Shown here in pieces: positions 34,841-45,037 of a DNA stretch of 64,000 nt; within the stretch, counting starts at the first letter, position 1, and each line of letters starts with the position of its first letter. Where the stretch lies: NCBI GenBank assembly GCA_942486035.1, contig CALNXK010000025.1:1768501-1832500 (forward strand), given 5' to 3'. The translations under genes and the position numbers were made by a program. Source of the stretch: Porites lobata (taxonomy: Eukaryota; Cnidaria; Anthozoa; Scleractinia; Poritidae). The notes under the pieces are model-generated. The model was not told the origin of the DNA and did not search any database. It was given only the letters and a program-made list of their open reading frames with translations.

Positions 34841-35143
34841 TACCGAAAAATTCCGAAAATAAGCCCCGCGGCTTATATTTTTCAAAGGCCCTTTTTGAGG
34901 GGCTTACATTCGGAGGGGCTTATCTACGGAGGGAAATTTGAGTTTCAAAATCGATTGGGCTAGCCATATAGTTGGAAGTAAATTTACCGTTTTTGCTTTG
35001 TTTTACTTTGTATTTGAGGGCAATTTTCCAAGTACAATTCCCCGGGGGGTTTATATTTGGAGGGGAGATTTGACGGAGGGTTTTTTGCGTTACCAGCTTC
35101 GGGGGCTTATATTTGGAGGGGCTTATTTTCGGAATTTTACGTA
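34841..35143. mobile_element. TACCGTAAAATTCCGAAAA MITE (AAGCCCC-rich), copy 1
   Basis: Ends TACCGAAAAATTCCGAAAAT and (inverted) TACGTAAAATTCCGAAAATA. The interior repeats GGGGCTTATATTTGGAGG-type units. Same family as 41516-41820, in the opposite orientation. Confidence 0.75.
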
Positions 35144-35287
35144 TTTCTTATGCTGATGTCATGCGAGCGAAACGAGATCAGACGGAGAATAGAGAGTGGC
35201 GTTTGGGTCAGCAGTCGACTCAGCACAACAATAAAGCACAAGGCTTTTGATTACCACACTGAGCTGCAAAAACAACATAGCAATAGC

Positions 35288-35364
35288 TAGCCTGAGATCA
35301 TGCCCTCTCCCTATTATAAAGAAGCAAAAAAAAAAAAAAAAAAAAGACGCCTGATCGCAGGTTA
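35288..35364. mobile_element. Short relative of the TAACCTGAGATCAGGC MITE with internal poly(A)
   Basis: TAGCCTGAGATCATGCC at the left and GCCTGATCGCAGGTTA at the right are inverted; a run of 20 A (35326-35345) lies inside. Confidence 0.5.
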
Positions 35365-35453
35365 AGCAATAGCAGGTAGTAAAACAACGTGTGAGAACCG
35401 CAAAATGGCACAATTGTAAAAAGGTAACCTGCTTTTTAAGCAAAAGATCTTCT

Positions 35454-35553
35454 AGACTGCGAGCAGTCTCTCTTTTTCTTCAGATTTAGTGAGGGGAGTG
35501 CGCACGCTCGCGAGACGCGAGAAACGACAGAAAAGAGAGACTGCTCGTAGTCT
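35454..35553. mobile_element. MULE-like MITE, short copy
   Basis: AGACTGCGAGCAGTCTCTCT at the left is inverted at the right (AGACTACGAGCAGTCTCTCT). Flanks AAAGATCTTCT and AACGATCTTCC agree at 9 of 11 positions, in register with the 11-base duplication of 29750-29989. Confidence 0.75.
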
Positions 35554-35586
35554 AACGATCTTCCTCTCCTGCGCAAAAACAAAAAG

Positions 35587-35985
35587 TAGGGGCACCCAAC
35601 GAGGATATAGTTCAAAACCACTTAACATTAGCATTGTTGAACGTATTTTAGTATTTAAACGGTAGATATAGGCATATTTTTACCCCCTAAAAACTTTTCA
35701 TCTGTTCGGATCTCCTAGCTGAAAGTCTAGTGATCCGAAAATTATAGGGATCAAAACTTACCTTTTCGAAAATTTCAGCCAGGAAAAGGCTCCCGAAAAT
35801 TCTAGGTGGCCTTTTTTAGGGTAAATATCCGTTTAAAATGGGTAATTATACCATTTTGTAGATGTTCGAAAATCCTAGGAGTGGCAGGCAAGCAAGAAAT
35901 TTTACAACAAATGTTCCGAAAATTCTAGTTCTCAAATCGTCTTCCGAACAGATATTTTCTCGAAAATTGCCGTTGGGTGCCCCTG
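35587..35985. mobile_element. CAGGGGCACCC MITE, copy 2 (target duplication AAAAAG)
   Basis: Begins TAGGGGCACCCAACG (first base changed from C) and ends GGGTGCCCCTG, flanked by AAAAAG at 35581-35586 and 35986-35991. Confidence 0.85.
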
Positions 35986-36075
35986 AAAAAGGCAAAGGGC
36001 AATTTATTCTATTACTGACATATTTCAAACTTTTAAATACTACTTGGGTACAATATGAAGATTTTTCAGTGCGTA

Positions 36076-36716
36076 CAGTTAAACCTGTCACAACGGCCAC
36101 CTTTTAGAGAGGTAGCCGTTGTAGAGAGATTTAAACAGGAGTCAATCTTGACATGTCTCGAGCATCTGGTCAACCAACCTTTCTAGAGATTTAAAGATAC
36201 TAATCTTCCAACCGATGATAGAGTCTGTCATACTCTATGTCTGGGAGAGGTGGTCACTTACTGTTGCTATGGAAAAGTCCCTCAGTGGAACATATACCTG
36301 TATGCTCCGCCGTGTCGTTGATACCAGTTGGCGATACCCAAGTCGTCAACGTCGAAATGTACGGCGTCTTTCCAAATTTGTCAGACAGGATCAGATTCAG
36401 AAGGCTTGGTCTTACTGTCCATTGCCACAGGTCAAGTCACCGCGATATGCAGCAAGCCAGCTTGCCCTGTGGCTGCCAAGACAGGGACACCTACGATGCG
36501 GTCGACCAGTGTCAACATTTATAGACACTGTGATGAGGGACGCTGGAGCAGCATCCACCAGCGAACTCTCAGCCTGTAAGGAAAACAAAGTCGACTGGGC
36601 GGCTCAGGGCGACTAGCTCGGCTGAGGCAGCCTTAATAAATGAATGAATCTATAGACTGTCCACCAAAAAAGTAGCCGTTGATGTAGAGAGGTGGCCGTT
36701 AGTAGAGGTTCGACTG
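36076..36716. mobile_element. Tc1/mariner-like element (CAGTCGAACCTC ends) carrying a LINE fragment
   Basis: Left end CAGTTAAACCTGTCACAACG and right end (inverted) CAGTCGAACCTCTACTAACG are followed by GGCCACC and GTAGCCGTTG units on both arms. TA flanks both ends. The middle is occupied by LINE sequence (36390-36660), so a smaller MITE was probably split by a retrotransposon insertion. Confidence 0.6.
36390..36660 (+). pseudogene. 3' end of a LINE ORF2, fragment
   Basis: The frame ending at 36616 reads GHLRCGRP, then STFIDTVMRDAG, then SELSACKENKVDWAAQ, the C-terminal pattern (RGRP, T..D.L..D.G, DR..W) of many non-LTR retrotransposon polyproteins. It is followed by a stop and an AATAAATGAATGAAT tail. 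Heavily 5'-truncated. Confidence 0.55.
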
Positions 36717-36834
36717 TATACAGAATCAACTGACCAACCGGATTAAAAAGCGTGAAATGAATTGAAATCAAAGTCGTTTGAGCTAACCAAAGGGTTTTAC
36801 TAGATAAACTTTTACATATATCATCTTGCAACAT

Positions 36835-37152
36835 CTATAACAGACATATTCGCAAGCTCCTAACTAAAAACGAAAGCACTACTACTAGTATAAAATACAA
36901 TAAATCGAAAGGGGTAAACATAACACTGAAAAAAATGTAGTCAGAGACGGTGGCTTTAAATTTTGCAGTTGAATCCAATGTTAAATAATCAGATGGCAGG
37001 CTATTCCAGTCAATGATAGTTCTCGGCCAGAAGCTGTATTTGTACGTGTCACAGGATGGTTGAAGTGGGATAAATTTCAGTGGATGAGATGCTCTGGTTT
37101 TTAGGAAAGACTGTCCTTCAATAACTCTCCGCTCGACTGTTTCCTGTCTCAA
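36835..37152 (-). pseudogene. C-terminal LINE reverse-transcriptase fragment
   Basis: The minus-strand frame reads TRASHPLKF, then CDTYKYSFWPRTIIDWNSLP, then a decayed tail. TYKYSFFPRTIxDWNxLP is a hallmark of the C-terminus of CR1/L2-type LINE polyproteins. The 5' boundary of recognisable LINE sequence is near 37111. The next 36 bases (37112-37147) are identical to the gene at 38184-38219. Confidence 0.75.
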
Positions 37153-37971
37153 ACGCCTTTAATTATTTTTTCACTTCTTGGTCTTACAAGTTGGCTTTGT
37201 AAATTAGCCGTGGTTGTCGTAGAGAATGTATATATTTGACTTATAAACATATAAAACTTGAGCTTGCGATCAATTGAAAGCTAACCTATTCAGCTGGACA
37301 AAAGCTAAAAAACGGTTGACCTCGATGAGTTGGTACCTAAGCCCTAAGTGATTTTGGTTAGCGGATAACTTGTTTGACAGCTGTCGATTGACAATAACAT
37401 ACACGTTAAACACAGGTTACAGGCTAGGATCCATTACTAGCCGGAAAATGTGACATTACACATTGGTTTCCCTGTGGTGTCGACGGACGGGCGGACGAAC
37501 GTACGGTCACGTGACTACCTTAATTTCTTGGATGCATAGATAACCAAATTTTCTTAACCATAGCGCTCCGCCGCGGGTGCTCGCGTGCTCAAGAGCTCCG
37601 CTTAAGAAAAAACAAAGGGACAACTAGGCGATTAAACGCTATCCACAGATTATGTTCTTACTTAACATGGCTTCTGGAATTTATTCGTGTCTGAAATTAT
37701 AAATATAAGGCTCTGGGTACGGATCAGGCAGATTTAGCCAAGACGCAAGGAACCCATGAAAAGATGACAACAACACGTGAGCAGTGACGAGGGAACTAAC
37801 CAATCAAAGAACAGCAAATTGAGCCAGGAAGTCGCCTTCAGCATTTTCGCCCGCTTTTACGTTTTTATTTGACGTAAACTGAGACCTGGCCCAATTTGAG
37901 CAGCTTCCATAGAGACTGATCTCGGGTTATATTTGACGTCTCTTGTCTTTGCTAAATCTGCCCATTAGTTC

Positions 37972-38763
37972 TTACGAACAACGTGGATCTTCGGTCATCA
38001 CCACAATTTCTCCTTTTTTCGATTTGGTCTTGAAAATAGATAGAAAATCCCGGACCATCCCATTACGGACATGAATGGGACAAAGGTAATCTCCATGGTT
38101 ACGACCCACATAAACACCGTCCACTTGGAGAGTGTTTGGAGGTAAAAGGTCACCACGCTTTGCCTTCATAATGCCATATCCAGTGTCCTTCAATAACTCT
38201 CCGCTCGACTGTTTCCTGTATTCACCATCAAACATGGAGATCCACGAATCGCAGAAGCCATCTTTGATGTCGACAAAGCAAATGCTTCCTTGAGAACGAC
38301 CAAAGTACATGTCCTCTGAAGAGTCAACTTTCTTAGCTTTCATGGCATAACGCGGAGGGGTGTCTCCCTGTCTGCAGGGTATCTATACCGGTTCAGGATT
38401 CGAAGGCTGAATGTGGATCTGACTGGAATCTCCCCTTATAGTAATACAGCCATATTCTGAAGGGTAAACAACCACGTCATTTTCAAGCAAGTTGAATCCG
38501 TCGTGAACACAAATGTACATCGGAGAGTCGCGATTTTCAACATGGAATGGTTTTGGAATCCCAGGTTTAACAACATAGAATTCTGCCTTGTGCATTGTCG
38601 CAACAAGTCTTCTTTTCTGCTGTTCGGAAAGATCTTCCTCAACCTCTGAATCGACCATCTGGAGACTGAGTTTTGAATGCAACTCCGTGTCGCCGCTGAG
38701 CTTTTTGCCGTTCACCCGCACAAATAGAAGCTCTACGGCTTTAGTTTGTTCGTTACGTATATG
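37972..38763 (-). pseudogene. C-terminal part of an unrecognised gene, with an in-frame stop and an internal two-fold repeat
   Basis: On the minus strand one frame runs from 38763 to 37972 with a single TAG at 38383-38385. A strong 3' splice site (CTTTTGCTGCCCACAG) precedes 38763, so this is an internal or last exon whose upstream exons I could not find. The first part (RVNGKKLSGDTELHSKL, then an acidic stretch DSEVEEDLSEQQ) leads to two copies of a unit of about 45 residues. The unit pattern is Y-x-MKAK, Y-x-GR, two or three small residues, C, one or two strands, DG or NG, then W/F-x-S-M/I-F. Copy one is after the TAG and copy two ends at KSKKGEIVV. The frame beyond the TAG is intact and well composed, so the stop may be a recent nonsense mutation or an assembly error. 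I do not recognise the family. Confidence 0.5.
38184..38219. repeat. 36-base exact match to 37112-37147
   Basis: Begins TGTCCTTCAATAACTCTCCG and is identical over 36 bases to the sequence at the 5' boundary of the LINE fragment 1.07 kb away, same orientation. It is read in different frames in the two places. Confidence 0.9.
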
Positions 38764-38934
38764 CTGTGGGCAGCAAAAGGACCTGAGCCAATAGAAACAT
38801 AACACAAAAGGATCTCAACATGAAAAGCAACAAGGACCGTCAGTCAAAGCTTTACCTTTTTTATGCTTTAATAGGGAGCTTAAGCAACGTTACTTTTGAG
38901 CGACGCACGCCAACCGGAAGTGGGGCCTCTTACC

Positions 38935-39180
38935 TTTTAACCCAATAGTCACCTGAATAGTCCCAAAAGCCCCCAATAGTCACCTGAATAGTGACCCAGA
39001 TCGATTTCTCCCAACAGTATCCATACATTGTCAACAGATAAGTTATGAGAATTATTAAAATGATCACCCAAGAAAAAATGCCTTGATCTTTTATCAAATT
39101 CTCTCAACTCATTCTTAAAGGAAATGTATGGAGATCAGTTTGGAGAATTTGTATGTAGATACTGAGGCTTAAAGGATTAA
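38935..39180. mobile_element. AACCCTTTAAG MITE, copy 2
   Basis: Starts around CCTTTTAACCCAATAGTCACC and ends GAGGCTTAAAGGATTAATA. Within it the phrase CCAATAGTCACCTGAATAG is duplicated. The core ATGATCACCCAAGA, CTTGATCTTTTATCAAATT and GATCAGTTTGGAGAATTTG is shared with 59557-59761. Confidence 0.7.
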
Positions 39181-39490
39181 TATGTTTGACGCTACCACCT
39201 TTGTTTTGTTGTGAGATTCTACTCTTTAAGGGATGATTGTACCCGAAAATTTGGGCAAAACCACCGTAAGAAGTCTACTTCCGATTCGCTCAAAAAGCCT
39301 TTGCTTTAGCGCCTTATTATCTTATTTGGCCTAGACGGATTGATGCCGCGGGAAAGTATGGTTTTCAAGTCCTAATTGAGTCTTAAACAGGTTCTACAAT
39401 TTCACTATTTGGCGTCTTTAAATCAAGGGTGTGTAATTGGACCGGAAGCCTTTAATAGAGAGTGAAAGGCTGTTTTCCACTAGCACGTAC

Positions 39491-39673
39491 TAGCCTGCGT
39501 AGCTGGCGGTATTGTGTGGGTGCGAGATTAAAGTTTTGGCGGCGGAGCCGTGTTCCAAAAAAGGGAGTAGGGACAAGGCGGTTGAAATCTCAAATCTCAC
39601 TCGACTATATTACAACGGCTCCGCCGCCAAATCTCACTCGACTACTACACAATACCGCCAGCTACGCAGGCTA
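39491..39673. mobile_element. TAGCCTGCGTAGCTGGCGG MITE, copy A
   Basis: TAGCCTGCGTAGCTGGCGGT is exactly inverted at the right end. Flanks GCACGTAC (39483-39490) and GCACGTAT (39674-39681) make an 8-base duplication with one mismatch. The interior has GGCGGAGCCG units. A second copy lies at 42035-42248 in the opposite orientation. Confidence 0.85.
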
Positions 39674-39681
39674 GCACGTAT

Positions 39682-41515
39682 TAGCGACGGAGTCGGAGTC
39701 GGTGGTGTCGTAATCAGAAGGGCAGAACTTTAGGATCTTGTGAAAACAGCGTTCTGATTAAAGAATTAAACCAATCACAAAGCGTGGGAATGAGCATTTG
39801 ATTGGCTTCGTTCTTCTGCTTCTGCTTCCGACTCTGACAATCTGGTCTTCACTAAATCGTAAACAACAGACAGTCATAAGCGGAGTCAGAATAAAATTGA
39901 AACGGTCTGATTCTTCCGACTCCTATTCCATTGCGCTTATGACTCCACTCACGACTCCGATTTTTGATTCTCACAAAATCATAAGCGCCCTTTACGACCC
40001 TGGGTCCGTCATTAGTGAAAACTACCTCCTGCAGATGGGCGGTCTACACTTATGGCACCAACGAACCAACAATTTTTTTCCAAAAAATTTAGTTTCCATG
40101 ATATTAGTTTTAAAAATTACCTAATTCTTCATGAAAAAGGAAACGAGGGTCATAGTAAGAACTCTTGTATTAAACATGTAACAGGGTAGCGAAATAAACA
40201 ATTTTTGTCTCGTACAGGGTCACCTTTGGAGGGCTTTGGAGGCACACCTCAACCTAAACACCCTTGAGTGTCCCCATGAGAATTGAATTTCTTAAAGTGG
40301 AATTGATTACGACTGCACGTATCGACTTTGGTATCAAAAAAAGATATAATGCCCATCTTTTGACTACCGGATTTTTCGTGAAGCTGCATTAACGGTGTTT
40401 ATGTTGCTAGTATTGCGATCCTGTGTTTAGGACGAAAAAATCGTAAAATAAATACCAATTTTAGGCAAAAGGACAAAAGCACGCCATTTATTGCTGGGCA
40501 ATATTCAGGTTATAGTCATTGTTTTTGTATATTTGGAGTAAAAATAACTTACATCTCGTCAATCGTGCAGGCATTACCCTGTTTATTGAATTAGGAAAAA
40601 CCCGCCTGAAATTATATGATTAAAATATGTGCCCTGTTTAGGACAGAGAGATAAAAAAACGTACGGTGTCCAGCGGCACATCCCCGTATAGACCATATAT
40701 GGGAGTACTCCTCAGTGGAATATTGCGTTACAATTAAAGGTTTTAAAATTACGGGAAAGATATTAGACGGTGATCTGCCGCTACATGTAATGAACATCTT
40801 GGTAAGATCAGTTGCCGAGCTGACGGTGTATCATCCGGCAGGGGTATTTTGCAGAACGCCGAACAGCCGCCGGAGCGCGCGTCGAACGCCCGAATGACTG
40901 TGAAGTTTAGTGATTAGGAAAATGAGTGAATCAAGTTTCAGGTCAGCTTACCCAGTATATTAAATGGCACTAAATGGAACCTGGTTAACTCAGTTTCCTA
41001 TTAAACCCTGCGGATCAGTAAACTTCAGAGTCATTCAGCGTTCGGCGGCCATTTCGGCCATGTCGGCTTTCTGCAAAATACTCCTGCCGTGTATAAGTAA
41101 GTTTAGCTACAAGCCATTACTACTCCCAAATCGATATAAAGAAATTAAGCTGAGAGTTACGACCTTACCTGTATTTTTTTTTGAACTGGATGATCCCATT
41201 ACAGCCAAAAAATACGAAAAAAGTTCGACAGAACTGCAATGACCGCTTACGATTTGAAAAGAAGCAGCTCTCTTTACGTGTGTTTCATCTGAAATTCCCC
41301 AGCGAATCAGGAGCGGATCGATCATGAAAATAACTACCCCCTGTGTTGACTTTCTCTTCCTGTCACGGCGGTGTGTGTCACGTTCACTGTCACGCTATCA
41401 AAAATCAAAATCAAAACCCTACAATATATAAAGTCCAGAATCCGGGAAATGAAAGGAGGCAAGTATATAAAGCCCTCGCTTCGATTCAGGTCGATGCAAT
41501 TTTTCATTCGCGATA
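39682..41515. other. Intergenic, no gene recognised
   Basis: Short frames only. I find no gene or clear transposon ends in this stretch. Confidence 0.4.
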
Positions 41516-41820
41516 TACCGTAAAATTCCGAAAACAAGCTCCTCCATGTATAAGCCCCTCCAAATATAAGCCCCCCAAACTCGTAACGCAAAAAAGCGAA
41601 AGTTAAATCGCCCCTCCAAATATAAGCCCCCTTGGGGCTTGTACTTGGAACAAAGTAAAACAAAGCGAAAACGGTAAATCTCCTTCCAACTATAAGGCTA
41701 GCGCAATTGATTTTGAAACGCAAATTTCCCTCCGTGAGTAAGCCCCTCCAAAAATATGCCCCTTAAAAAGGGCCTTTGAAAAATATAAGCCCTGGGGCTT
41801 ATTTTCGGAATTTTACGGTA
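41516..41820. mobile_element. TACCGTAAAATTCCGAAAA MITE (AAGCCCC-rich), copy 2
   Basis: TACCGTAAAATTCCGAAAAC at the left is inverted at the right (TACCGTAAAATTCCGAAAAT). The interior has four AATATAAGCCCC-type units. Its minus-strand frame (within 41334-41723) shares the phrases FTVFALFYF, YIWRGDL and GLIFGGAY with the copy at 34841-35143. Confidence 0.8.
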
Positions 41821-42034
41821 TTCGGAGAAGTGATTTGCCAGATGGGCTCCTGGTAGGGACGCCATGTTGGTGTCCATCTGAGGGGCACCAACATAGCCGC
41901 TGGAAACCAACAGAAACAAAAGATAAAATGCAGGGGGGGGGGGAGCTAACTCTATTGTTTTCCACTCAAGTTTCTTGACCCACTCCGCCTGCCAGTATGA
42001 CGTCACATAGTAACGGGCAAGAGCCTCGGGTCGC

Positions 42035-42248
42035 TAGCCTACGTAGCTGGCGGTATTGTGTAGTAGTCGAGTGAGATTTGACGGCGGAGCCGTTGTAATA
42101 TAGTCGAGTGAGATTTGATGGCGGAGCCGTCACGAGCGGCGAAGCCGCGAGAAATACCGCCTCGTCCCTACTCCCTTTTTTTGGAACACGGCTCCGCCGC
42201 CAAAACTTTAATCTCGCACCCACGCAATACCGCCAGCTACGCAGGCTA
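42035..42248. mobile_element. TAGCCTGCGTAGCTGGCGG MITE, copy B
   Basis: TAGCCTACGTAGCTGGCGGT at the left, inverted at the right. CGGGTCGC flanks it exactly on both sides (42027-42034, 42249-42256). Longer than copy A through an extra TCGAGTGAGATTTG-GGCGGAGCCG unit. Confidence 0.85.
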
Positions 42249-42256
42249 CGGGTCGC

Positions 42257-42904
42257 TTGTGCAAATTAGCAAGGGATGCGACAGTTATTTGGACGAGCGA
42301 GGTCGAGGAAAAGGAAAGAAGCTAACAAATATCGCCAGGAGCCCACTCCTGATATCGCTATATATCGCTCATTTGATCGAATGTGTATGAGCTTTGGTGT
42401 TTCTATATATCTGCTTGTGTAAACCGTTTTGATATTTTGTGTCCGTGATTGTAAAATTTTGTTAATTTGTTTTGCGAGTCGTGTTTCGGGATCGCCATCT
42501 ATTTCACGGGACCGGCAAAGGCATCAAAACTTAAAACTTTTTTTTTTCTCTAAAATAGGCAATGTCTAGTCTCCTGAATAGGAGGTTCCATTCACAGATC
42601 ATGCATGTTTATGTTTCATCTATTCTTTTGCTAATTAAATGGGCCTAACTTCATATCATTTTTTTCGAGTGCGGGCCTCTGTTGATCTCCTAATTCTCAA
42701 CCACACTCAGTAAAGCTAGTTCGATAGGTTATCTACATCGAGCCGGCCCGTTGAACCGGAAATCATGCGAAATAGCTTTGAAATACGCGCTTAAGCCAGT
42801 TTACCTCAAATGCATATTTGAATTCATGATAAATACAGCTCTACCAGCTTCAAACAGCGTCTATGGCAGAGAAAAATTGTTTTGATATGACAAAATTAAT
42901 TTCT
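42257..42904. other. Intergenic, no gene recognised
   Basis: No supported coding or repeat feature. Confidence 0.4.
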
Positions 42905-43020
42905 CAAATTATGTGTGTCACCGTGGTGCAGTGGTCAAGGAGTTTCTTGCACGTGCAGATAAACCGGGTTCGACTCCCGGCGACGCTGCTTTCTGTTTCT
43001 TTGTACCTTTTTTTTTCCCT
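42905..43020 (+). mobile_element. tRNA-like SINE head or tRNA pseudogene
   Basis: ACCGTGGTGCAGTGGTCAAG resembles an A box, and CCGGGTTCGACTCCCGG forms an exact T-arm with a perfect B box, spaced as in a tRNA. The acceptor-stem halves do not pair properly and no normal anticodon arm forms, so this is not a working tRNA gene. A T-rich tract follows, as at 49721-49988. Confidence 0.55.
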
Positions 43021-43524
43021 GTTTGGTCTATTTTTTTAACACTATTTTTCCTTTTGGCCTTTTTTTCTTTTTTCTTACTGCAGACCCTGCTGGTCATGCA
43101 CTTGGATCAATATATATTTTAAGCTTAAGTCCGGAGTTTTATTTTGGAAAAGGGATTTCAAAAGCTCTTGATCTGCATACTGGCCAAGCTTACGACCAGA
43201 TAAAAACCATAAGCTGTCAAGACATGTCCCTCCTCTGAAACAGCTGAATTTTTTTCAATGTTAGTTGACATCATGACAAACACACACAGTACACCACAAA
43301 CTGTACTAATTTACACCCAACACCCACCAGACCCACTGGCGAAAGTTAAATTTGCCTTTTGTACATCGTCTTAATCATCAATATTATTACCCTAAAATCT
43401 CCACTGGGTTTGCCCCCAAAAAATAATTAAACGAAACCTTTTATTCGTTTTCGGGATTTAATTACAGAATTACAGGTCTATGCCCAATACAGTATTAAAA
43501 TGTGTTAAAGCAACAAGATTCAAT

Positions 43525-43971
43525 CAGGGGCACCCAACGAGAATATAGTTCAAAAATAATTAAACATAGTATTGTTAAACGTATTTTAGTATTTAAACGG
43601 TAGACATAGGCATATTTTCATCCCCTAAAAATTTTCCATCTGTTCCGATTTCCTAGCTGAAAGTCTAGTGATCCGAAAATTCTAGAGATCTAAACTTACC
43701 TTTTCGAAAATTTCAGTCCGAAAAAAGGCTTCCGAAGATTCTAGGTGACCTTTTTAGGGTAAAAATCCGTTAAAAATGGGCAATTATACCATTTTTGGGG
43801 GGTTCGAAAATCCTAGGAGAGGCAGGCAAGCAAGAAATTTTACAACCTCGTTCCCAGGGTTCTCTCCTACCCGCCCTACTTGGAAATTTTATAACAAATG
43901 TTCCGAAAATTCTAGATCTCAAATCGTCTACCGAACAGATATTATCCGAAAATTGACGTTGGGTGCCCCTG
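43525..43971. mobile_element. CAGGGGCACCC MITE, copy 3 (target duplication TTCAAT)
   Basis: CAGGGGCACCCAACG to GGGTGCCCCTG, flanked exactly by TTCAAT at 43519-43524 and 43972-43977. Longer than the other copies by about 48 bases inserted near 43846-43893 (CTCGTTCCCAGGGTTCTCTC), bordered by a repeated GAAATTTTA. Confidence 0.85.
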
Positions 43972-44285
43972 TTCAATGCTCACAGTTTCTCACAAATACC
44001 TGTCATTTAGCTTCTCCTTTCAACGCTACAGCTAAGCGAACTTTGAGAGGAATGATATGGGGTTTCACTAGCTCTGAAGAGCTGAAAATACGCACAATGT
44101 AAAGTATAATACATCCTTTGATGAACCTCCTATTGCTGTGTCTAAACTCCTCAATCTTGCTGTGCACTGGCCCTCAAAAGTGTGACCGGTCGGTATGATT
44201 GCCCGTAAAATTTGCTCGACGATAGAAAGGAATCTTTAAAATTCATTACACCACTGGACATTTCATTCCAAAAAAGTACTTAAAT

Positions 44286-44402
44286 CTAGTTTTCTATGAC
44301 AATAGAAACCTTAAAATCTCTAAATTCAAGAAATCGGAACGGTATTTCAGTGATAAAATCGAACATTTTATCCGTCTCTTCGATGTACACTTTGCTCGCC
44401 AT
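44286..44402 (-). CDS. Possible first coding exon or short ORF, unrecognised
   Basis: Minus-strand ATG at 44402 in a strong Kozak context (CAAAATGG) opens a 38-codon frame: MASKVYIEETDKMFDF, ITEIPFRFLEF, then a stop at 44286. The start of the frame is of natural protein composition, and AAG-GTTTCT at about 44308 could be a donor. Downstream exons were not found, so this is weak. Confidence 0.2.
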   Translation of the reverse strand: MASKVYIEETDKMFDFITEIPFRFLEFRDFKVSIVIEN

Positions 44403-44502
44403 TTTGAAAGTCACTGACGCGAGACTTGACGTCACTGACTGGCAGGCGGACTGTACCACAGATTTCCTTGGAGCCACCTTCCCCCCACCCCCTGATGAAA
44501 TG

Positions 44503-45000
44503 TAATACATTCCTCATTTCTTCCATTTGTAATTATTTGTTTATGCAATTTTTTGCATTTCAAATTTCTTTCCTATCCCTACTTCAACCGGTTTTGTTTT
44601 CATATACTTTTGGTAATCACGTGACCGTACGCCCGTCCGTCCGCACCACAGGGAAACCTAAGCCTCTCTTGATCCTGAGACCATAAAATTCACGAAATAT
44701 ATCATAAGGATATTGTACTGGTATAGAAAAGGCTGTTGTCCTTGGTTAGTACTATTAAGATGTGCACTGTTATGTAATGATCTCGAGCGTGATGCAGGAT
44801 GAGCACGCATTAAAGTCAGTATTTATGTTTTCAAGTATAGCGCATAATAATTAACTGATTCTTAGCAGTGAATACTTTAAAAGGTTTTATAGCCCTAAAT
44901 GCTTCCAACAAATAACAAACAAATAACATGTATCAAAAGTATAAATTATTGTAAAAAAGACAACTGCAAGGACTGATCAAACAACACGAAAAGACTGTAG
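44503..45000. other. Intergenic with a fragment of a dispersed repeat
   Basis: CACGTGACCGTACGCCCGTC and CCACAGGGAAACC at about 44618-44660 are the inverse of a related stretch at about 37455-37520 (GGTTTCCCTGTGGTG, then GGACGGGCGG, then GGTCACGTGA). Both appear to be pieces of one dispersed repeat. No gene is supported. Confidence 0.45.
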
Positions 45001-45037
45001 CTACGATATTTCGACTGCCAGTACCAGTCTTCATCAG
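45001..45037 (-). ncRNA. Hammerhead-ribozyme-like core (degenerate)
   Basis: On the minus strand: CTGATGA (45031-45037), one A, a five-base stem II GACTG/CAGTC with loop GTACTGG, then GAAA (45009-45012), then TATC. This is the order of the conserved hammerhead core, and the palindromic ATAT followed by C is like the very short stem III used by dimeric hammerheads of Penelope-like elements. The extra A between core and stem II and the lack of a clear stem I argue for a decayed copy. Confidence 0.3.

Noticed and set aside
36215..36524. Overlapping ORFs of 95-133 codons as a gene
   Set aside because: The C-terminal part is a LINE 3' end inside a Tc1-like element; the N-terminal part has no motif.
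42905..42990. Possible functional tRNA gene
   Set aside because: The T-arm and B box are excellent, but the acceptor stem does not pair and no normal anticodon arm forms. A SINE head or pseudogene fits better.
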